Shown here one piece after another: positions 58,090 to 64,000 of a DNA stretch of 64,000 bases (within the stretch, counting starts at the first letter, position 1; each line of letters opens with the position of its first letter). A model generated the notes under the pieces. The model made no database searches and was not told the origin of the DNA. It was given only the letters and a program-made list of their open reading frames with translations. Location: NCBI GenBank assembly GCA_032622095.1, contig CP136061.1, positions 119,920,754 through 119,984,753 on the forward strand, written 5' to 3'. The position numbers were made by a program, and so were the translations under genes. The stretch comes from Siphonodentalium dalli (taxonomy: Eukaryota > Mollusca > Scaphopoda > Gadilida > Siphonodentaliidae).

Positions 58090-60727
58090 TGGGGGGAAAG
58101 TATATACTGAAGCTGACTACACATATACATAAAATGGTCACTGAAACATTTTTATTGGTCTAAAAAAAACGCATCCCGTACCATGAATTAAAACGAAAAC
58201 GTGATAAACCTTGGTTTGATGGGGTCATCAGAAAAACAGATCAGAAAACGTGACCGACTGAAAAAACTGGCAGTTCTCAGAAATGGGGAGTCTGACAAAT
58301 CAAATACAAGTATACGTTCCAAACAAAGTTAACAATTAAAAAAAATCAGCAAAGGAAAGATATGAGAGATCTAGATGAAAATTGTAAGTGTAATTTTTCG
58401 ACAGACAATACAATTCCTGTACATAAATCGGGTAATAAGATATTGAAGATGAAATACAAAAGGCGGAAGTCTTCAATGAGATATTCATAAAACATAACAC
58501 ACTGAAAACTAATAAAAAGGAGCCTCCGATCTTTCAGATCGAACTCATGCGTTTTAAACGAAATTAAGACGAATGGAAATGAAATACCCTAAAATGCCTT
58601 CCTGTTGAGGAAATTGTCCTGATGGGATAAACAATAAATTGCTCAGGGAAACGCTCAACTCCACCATTAAACCCCTGCGTTATAGTTTTAATAAATCTTT
58701 TAAGAGCTGCTGTTTCCCCGAACCATGGAAAAGGGCAAATATAATAATACCAATATTTAAAAAGGGCGACAGTCATGATCCAAAAAACTATCGTCCCATC
58801 TCATTAATAAGTTGTGTCGGTAAAATACCAGAAAAAGTAGTCAACAAAGTCTTTTAATCATTTAAATATAAACAATTTTCCTTATAATACAAATACGCAT
58901 CCGGTTTTATACCGGTCACAGTACTTTACAACATATTGAAGTATTTCACAATATACACCACGCTGAAGACAATGAACAAAGCACGTGTGTTGTTTTCTGT
59001 GACATCTGGAAAGCTTTTGATAAAACTTAATTTTCGAACCCCCAGATTACATTATCTAAAATATATGCCATGTTATATACCATTTCAAAGAGGAAGCTCC
59101 AAAACATTGTATTATCAACTTATCCGGTGTAATAAACTGTGGACATGTTTTTGTTGAGTTGCCAACGCGTTTTGTCAAGATTTCTGTGTGCCAAAGGGGG
59201 GGGGGGGTCTTCAGCAGTTTTCTATTTCTCTGTGGGCATCTTCTGAGACAGATGTTTCAAATGGCGATGAATTATAGTATTTTAATCATATTTTATGGCA
59301 TAGATTTTATTAAAACCCGTATATCAAGTCGCTATAAAAAAAATAATCTGACTAGAAAATTAAGTGTGCCTTTAAATCGGTTAGATCAGTGTATGCTTTA
59401 TTCTCTCATCCAAGTAAATACATTACATATTCGATGAGTATATAATCGCAGTTTAATTCAGACACCGCTACTAGCTTAATTGTCGTCCGAAGTAACCTGT
59501 CGTACTATCATGTGAAATATTGTTGGATGGATTAAACTAATCGATCGCAAACCGAACTAACAGTTGATTTCTTAACACCCGTGTGTTTAGTTTTAGCTAC
59601 AGATGATAGGTTCATATATCGTAAATTTTAGTATTTATACTAAACAACTATGCATGCCAGACTTAATTTAACATCTCAATTAAATTAAGTCGAGCCGTTG
59701 ACTGCCATTTCGTTCACCCGTTGTGACTATATTGTATAATTGATTCCGGGAACCATACATATATATTTTAATACACCAACATAGAAGCCAAGTGTGAATA
59801 TCATAGCATGACTATATAAATAATAAATTATAACTGTTGGCAGATATTTATAGTTACTTGGTTCACATTCATCCATGCGGATGAGCAGCTAGCTAAGTTC
59901 AACAGAAAGCCCAAGACTTTCTGTTGAGATTATATGCGGACGACACATGCTTCATAAAATCAGATACGGACATTCAAAGCTTTGAACAAAGTTAAATAAA
60001 GACATGGACAAATTAAAAGTGGGCCGACACATTGATTATAAAATGCAATAATTCTAAGACAAAATTACTATGTTTACAAGTTCACAAAGCCTTCAGAGAC
60101 CGTATGTATATAGTATGATGGATTGCAACTCCAATATTTTAAACAGCACACGCATTTAGGCATGGCAATAGATGACTAATTAACATGGGGACAGTTACAG
60201 AGCAAATGTATGTAGCAGAGCTTATGCTAAATTATCCCAACTTCGAAGACTTGCGTATCTTTTGAACCGCAAAACTCTCGAAATTCTCCATTTATCACAC
60301 GCACGTCCAATCATGGAATATGCGATTAGAGTCAGGGCTGGAGCACCAGATAAGTCACTAAAACGAGGCCGCGCCAATAACAAGCTGTTGTACGAGATCA
60401 GTATCCCACAAACTTCTACTAACCGAACTGGGTTGGGAAACACTCATATAGAAGGCAATTAAAGAATTTTTCGCTTTTCCACAACATTGTCAATCACAAA
60501 ACTCCCAAATACGATGTGAATGTAGCAACTTGCTATCAGTTAAGGTTCTAAAACCACATTGCATATTCAAGACTGCACATGTGGAAACTGGAGAGAATGC
60601 ATTTCATTATTTCTTTAATTGCCACCTACATTCAATACAAAGAATTCGTCTAGTAAATAAGTTTGTTCCTTACAATATTTATTCATTAAACAAATTTCCT
60701 TTGAGATCCTGCTTTACCCGATTGTGA
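58090..60727 (+). pseudogene. Degraded LINE with reverse transcriptase
   Basis: Scattered plus-strand frames give LINE ORF2 in order: KPWFDGVIRK (about 58210); FPEPWKRANIIIPIFKKGD and HDPKNYRPISLISCVGKI (58705-58830), the start of reverse transcriptase; FCDIWKAFDK (58995-59024), with the first catalytic Asp; RLYADDT (59927-59947), the polymerase box; an ARPIMEYAIRVRAGAP segment near 60300; and a knuckle-like HVETGENAFHYFFNCHLH near 60580. It copies RNA into DNA at the insertion site in living relatives. Many stops and frameshifts are present. The TTAA MITE (59021-59371) and further unrelated sequence (about 59376-59880) separate the first Asp from YADD. No endonuclease domain is visible; the copy is 5'-truncated. 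Confidence 0.85.
59021..59371. mobile_element. Second copy of the TTAA MITE, inside the LINE
   Basis: In reverse orientation it matches 30516-30960 ('gaacccccagattac', 'caaagaggaagctccaaaac', 'tcagcagttttctatttctc'), lacks about 130 bp of the middle and has lost the outer bases of its left end. TTAA (59372-59375) follows the right end. A 10-G run marks the deletion site. Confidence 0.75.
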
Positions 60728-60977
60728 CGACGTGAAAATTTTCTTAGCTGTACAGTCATTCACACGCGAGACAAATCTGTATTCTTTTGACTAACTATTG
60801 CAAATATTGATACGTATAAGTCAGCAAATGAAAATAACAAACCATACTTTAAACAAATACATATATAAACGTATGACTAACTCGGGGGAGGGGGTGACCG
60901 GTGATCTGTATATATGTTCAACTTGTTCTGGTTATCATGTTGCTTTGCGATTACTATTTATTTATTTTAAGTGTAAC

Positions 60978-61545
60978 TAGCTGATGTGCCCGACTTCGTC
61001 CGGGCTATTTAGGGATTTCTTTGTGATCGCCTCAGTCTGGGCAGAATATACAGCGTCGATTGGTCCAGAAACATGGCTATATGAGTGAGGTCGAGGCAAA
61101 GGACACGGTCGCACGTAAAATTGGAGCCACCAATGATGTGCCAGACTTCGTCCGGGCTATTTAAGGATTTCTTTGTGATCACCCCCGTCTGGGAAGAATA
61201 TACAGCATCGGTCCAGAAACATGCCAATATGAGCGTATATGGTCAGGGACAGGGTCAAGGACACGATCGCACGTGGAATTGGACCCGCCCATATTGTTCC
61301 CGGGATCAAAGTAGGTCAACATACCAAAATGGAGTCGGATCGGTCGAGGTCCAGAAACATGTCTACATGAGAGAGAGGTCAAGGTAAAGTGCAAGGATAC
61401 GATCGCACGTGAAATTGGACTCCCCCCCCCCATGTATCCGAGTTTCAAAGTAGGCCTACATACCAAATTTGAGTTCGATCGGTCGAGCAGTTTTCGAGTC
61501 TATAACACTGACAGACAGACGTTCCAAACTATATAGTAGACAACA
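60978..61545 (+). repeat. Dispersed repeats, same type as 39565-39966
   Basis: Two tandem heads, gatgtgcccgacttcgtccg (60984) and gatgtgccagacttcgtccg (61132), each followed by 'ggatttctttgtgatc' and 'ggtccagaaacatg'. The tail is 'gttttcgagtctataacact' and 'gacagacagacgttcc'. Confidence 0.8.
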
Positions 61546-61660
61546 TGGGAGAGATGGTACCCATAAGGGAGTGAGCACTTGTCCTCCAATCCCAATATCT
61601 GTATAAACAATGTGTGTTATATGTGGGTTATATCAATTAGACAAATATGTTTAAACTATA

Positions 61661-61840
61661 TAGTGGATTCATCCAGTTCCGTCCGTGGTTTTAATGCTGC
61701 ACGTCAACGTTCTGGAGTAGCATTTCCATACATGGAATTCATGAATAATTCAAAACTCCATATATGGAAATGCTACTCTAAAACATTGACCTATATATAG
61801 CAGTAAAACCACTGAACCGGGCCTGGTGGATACACTATGG
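61661..61840. repeat. Foldback element (~75-bp arms)
   Basis: gagtagcatttccata pairs with tatggaaatgctactc around a ~20-bp loop. Outer pairing extends with mismatches to tatagtggattcatcc and ggtggatacactatgg. It is non-coding. Confidence 0.7.
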
Positions 61841-61845
61841 CCACG

Positions 61846-62190
61846 AGTTAGTGACTGGGTATGTGGCGTGTCGCCCGATTAGGGGCGATGATTAAAACAG
61901 TTCTGCTGAGAACGTATACGACGATACCATGGTTATAATGTGAAATGATGCGAACACATTCATTTTGACGAGTTTTAGCTTGCAGGTCGGGAATCCATTC
62001 ACACAAGATAAGCATTGCCGCGTTTACATTTTCCAACCTGACTTAGAACTTCGCATGCGTGGCGCGCTGAATTCTGGGAAGGCACTGTAACCACGAGGCC
62101 GTCGAAAAGATCTTATATAGCAACGAGCGATAAGGCAAACCCGGCGTAGGTTCCAGCGCTCTATCCGATGGGCTCAAAATTCTTTGCATG
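61846..62190. other. No gene recognised
   Basis: No motif; the open frame at 62036-61848 (minus) is short and featureless. Confidence 0.35.
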
Positions 62191-62199
62191 TCTAAAGAT

Positions 62200-62490
62200 G
62201 CATCAACTGATTTATCGCTCCCAAATTAGTATTTCTTTGGCTTTTGGAGGTAAAAATTAGATATTTGTTTGAGTCGAGGAACCTATCCATCAAAGCTCAG
62301 TGATCAGATAGCGATTTTTGAAATATGTTATTTCTCGAGATGTGCATTTCTTTGTGACCCGGTAAAAAAATCGTCAAACCGGCGGTCTCTGACCAAATTG
62401 CAGATGACTATGGATAACTCTAAAATCAAGTGGCTTTGGCATCAGATATATATTAAAAATCTGGTTATATTTCGTTGAACAAAATGTTAA
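62200..62490 (+). repeat. Relative of the 47031-47441 hairpin
   Basis: It contains 'agtatttctttggctt', 'gagtcgaggaacc', 'catcaaagctcagtgat', 'atggataactctaaaatcaa' and 'cgttgaacaaaatgtt', the last also shared with 9250-9300. Only one arm is clear. Confidence 0.6.
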
Positions 62491-62499
62491 CTTTCTGAA

Positions 62500-63410
62500 C
62501 AATTCTATACTATAGATGCAAGATAAAATGAAATACAAATTCATAAGCAACATTTTAGGACCCAATCGCGTACATGCATATACAAATAAGTCGCTATGGG
62601 TCTACGAACCTTGTACGGATGCGCAAATGACTTTCCATCTTAAGTCTCCGCGTTCGTGCATGTGCATGCTGTATAAACCCTTGATGAATCCATTGTTGGG
62701 ACACTGGTACTCCATCAGTTCGTTCTCATCGTTGATGTAGTCTATAAAGAAACGAGACAACTTTAGTTCGCCCAGCAACCAACGAGATCTCGCTATACAT
62801 GTATACCACCAGTAATTTATAATTGAAGTGATTTTCCAGTCTGAGCTAGACTAGGTTGGTACGGGTTCGTACAGAGACATGGGCGAAAATTTGGACATAT
62901 TTTCAAGCTTCAAAGTTGAGCGAGATCTCAATGTGCCATTCCGATAAATATATGGATGGCAATTTCGATGCATTTCAATACGGTCACTGAATTAAGCCCA
63001 TTTAAACCAATTAACACTCATTTTGATTGTGCCTCCATAAATCTAATGTATATATATGCGTACTAAATCTGTCGATTTCCATTATATACAAACTGAAAGG
63101 ACGATTTCAATCCTCCCAGCTATGCGGTTTGGCCACTGTATACCTAAATATTTTTTAAAGTCTTGTTAAACATAAAGATATTGGAGTTAAGCAAATCCAT
63201 ATCAAATGGCAGTGTTGATCGGTTCTGATGAGCGCTAACGTCAACCAAGTATTAGGTGTATTCACTTTCACGTTTCATATTTCATGAATATAGATTGTCG
63301 AAGATTGTTATCGGTATACACTATAATGGTGTTTAGAACAGATTAAGTTCAAAATGATACGTCTGCTTTCATTGCAATACTATCGGAGCCAAGTCCAATA
63401 TGTCTGAAGC
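62500..63410. other. No gene recognised
   Basis: AT-rich DNA without motifs or clear repeats. Confidence 0.35.
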
Positions 63411-63424
63411 GACTAAATGTGCGC

Positions 63425-63615
63425 CAAATATAATGGCTCATATTTTGGTGCTTGTGTAGCTCTCACGTGCGCCAAAACATTACATGTATCTCATGTTTTG
63501 GCGCGCGCCGAAAGAGACACAATCGCCAAATTGTGTGACAATTTAATGGTTTTTTCGTGTCAATATATGCGAAAATGTCCCGTTTGACGCGCGCCGAAAG
63601 CGACAAAACATATGC
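63425..63615. repeat. Palindromic GC motifs related to 27107-27565
   Basis: gcgccaaaaca and tgttttggcgc form a hairpin at 63470-63506. 'ggcgcgcgccgaaagagaca' and 'acgcgcgccgaaagcgacaa' match the core motif of the CpG-rich element. It is probably a decayed relative. Confidence 0.55.
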
Positions 63616-63674
63616 GACATTATATGTAAGGGCCTTATAAGAATATATACGAGGAAAAACACCATATATATGTT

Positions 63675-63930
63675 ACTAGCTGGTGGACCCGACTTCGTCC
63701 GGGCTGTTTCCCCTCTGCTTTTTGGCGAATTGCGATTTGACCCGTCCAAAACACTCCCCGGACAAAGGTACCCGACAAAAGATTCGTAGAAACGAGTTCT
63801 ATGCAATGGAACTGCATGCATATTTCCTATGTAGCGGTTTAACAGTGTCTAAGCGCCCTTTATCGACGGCACTGTTGATACGAACGCTCTTTAACTATCA
63901 ACGCGATTAATTCCGTGCACAATGACCTAG
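63675..63930 (+). repeat. Dispersed TTGACCTTGA repeat, 3' copy
   Basis: Head ctagctggtggacccgactt, followed by 'gggctgtttcccctctgctt' as at 13860, then the 'aacgctctttaactatcaac' block as at 25120 and 28830. Confidence 0.75.
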
Positions 63931-64000
63931 GTTTACATATGATCAGAAATTTATAAAATGTTTTTTAATTTTTAATTATTTTTTTTTATCTAAATGAGCT

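Noticed and set aside
60984-61010. Hammerhead ribozyme starting CTGATG-stem
   Set aside because: The required GAAA after stem II and a closing stem III are absent in every copy seen.
1-64000. tRNA, rRNA or CRISPR arrays
   Set aside because: No cloverleaf with A and B boxes, no conserved rRNA segments, and the tandem repeats lack the repeat-spacer pattern.

Overview
This window looks like intergenic or heterochromatin-like DNA from an AT-rich animal genome. The most likely source is a marine invertebrate, probably a mollusc or other lophotrochozoan, but I cannot fix the species. The clues are decayed DIRS-type, LINE, P-type and Harbinger transposon genes, dispersed repeats rich in TTGACCTTGA and 'caagtttcatcgaaatc'-like phrases, and AT, CAT and AC microsatellites. 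No bacterial operon, tRNA, rRNA or CRISPR array is visible. I recognise no intact host protein-coding gene. Every coding segment I can name is a broken mobile-element gene.

Layout, left to right. 0-5 kb: an E-box cluster, a foldback element and a frameshifted Harbinger-type transposase (minus). 5.97-8.93 kb: a DNA transposon with 37-bp inverted ends and a perfect 8-bp target duplication; it contains an AT microsatellite, a C2H2 zinc-finger exon and repeated CACCGGAAT motifs. 9.3-17.3 kb: a nest of related repeats, including two almost identical 611-bp direct repeats around a LINE tail and a CAT microsatellite, and a 2.9-kb unit bounded by ~115-bp inverted repeats and filled with TTGACCTTGA repeats. 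17.9-20.7 kb: a decayed P/THAP9-type transposase (minus). 20.7-22.4 kb: long inverted repeats, a minisatellite and MITEs. 24-30.5 kb: dispersed repeats, a CpG-rich palindromic element and a LINE C-terminus. 30.5-31 kb: a TTAA-flanked MITE.

33.8-43.85 kb holds one large DIRS1-like tyrosine-recombinase retrotransposon read on the minus strand. It has a 5' inverted end near 43.8 kb, then gag, reverse transcriptase, RNase H, tyrosine recombinase, and a complex 3' end with internal complementary sequence at 33.8-34.2 kb. Its coding regions are frameshifted, gag is internally duplicated and broken by a 36-bp minisatellite, and about 4 kb of other repeats separate gag from the 5' end.

44-64 kb contains a ~400-bp hairpin element, a 3.5-kb element with 25-bp inverted ends and a 15-bp motif repeated near both ends (48.08-51.59 kb), paired repeats at 52-53.5 kb, two degraded LINEs in the same orientation (56.2-60.7 kb; the first is split by an insert with a 16-bp target duplication), and more dispersed repeats. 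The elements do not form a pathway. What they record is repeated insertion, nesting and decay. The most interesting objects are the two long TIR elements with motif clusters near their ends, because neither has a transposase I can name.
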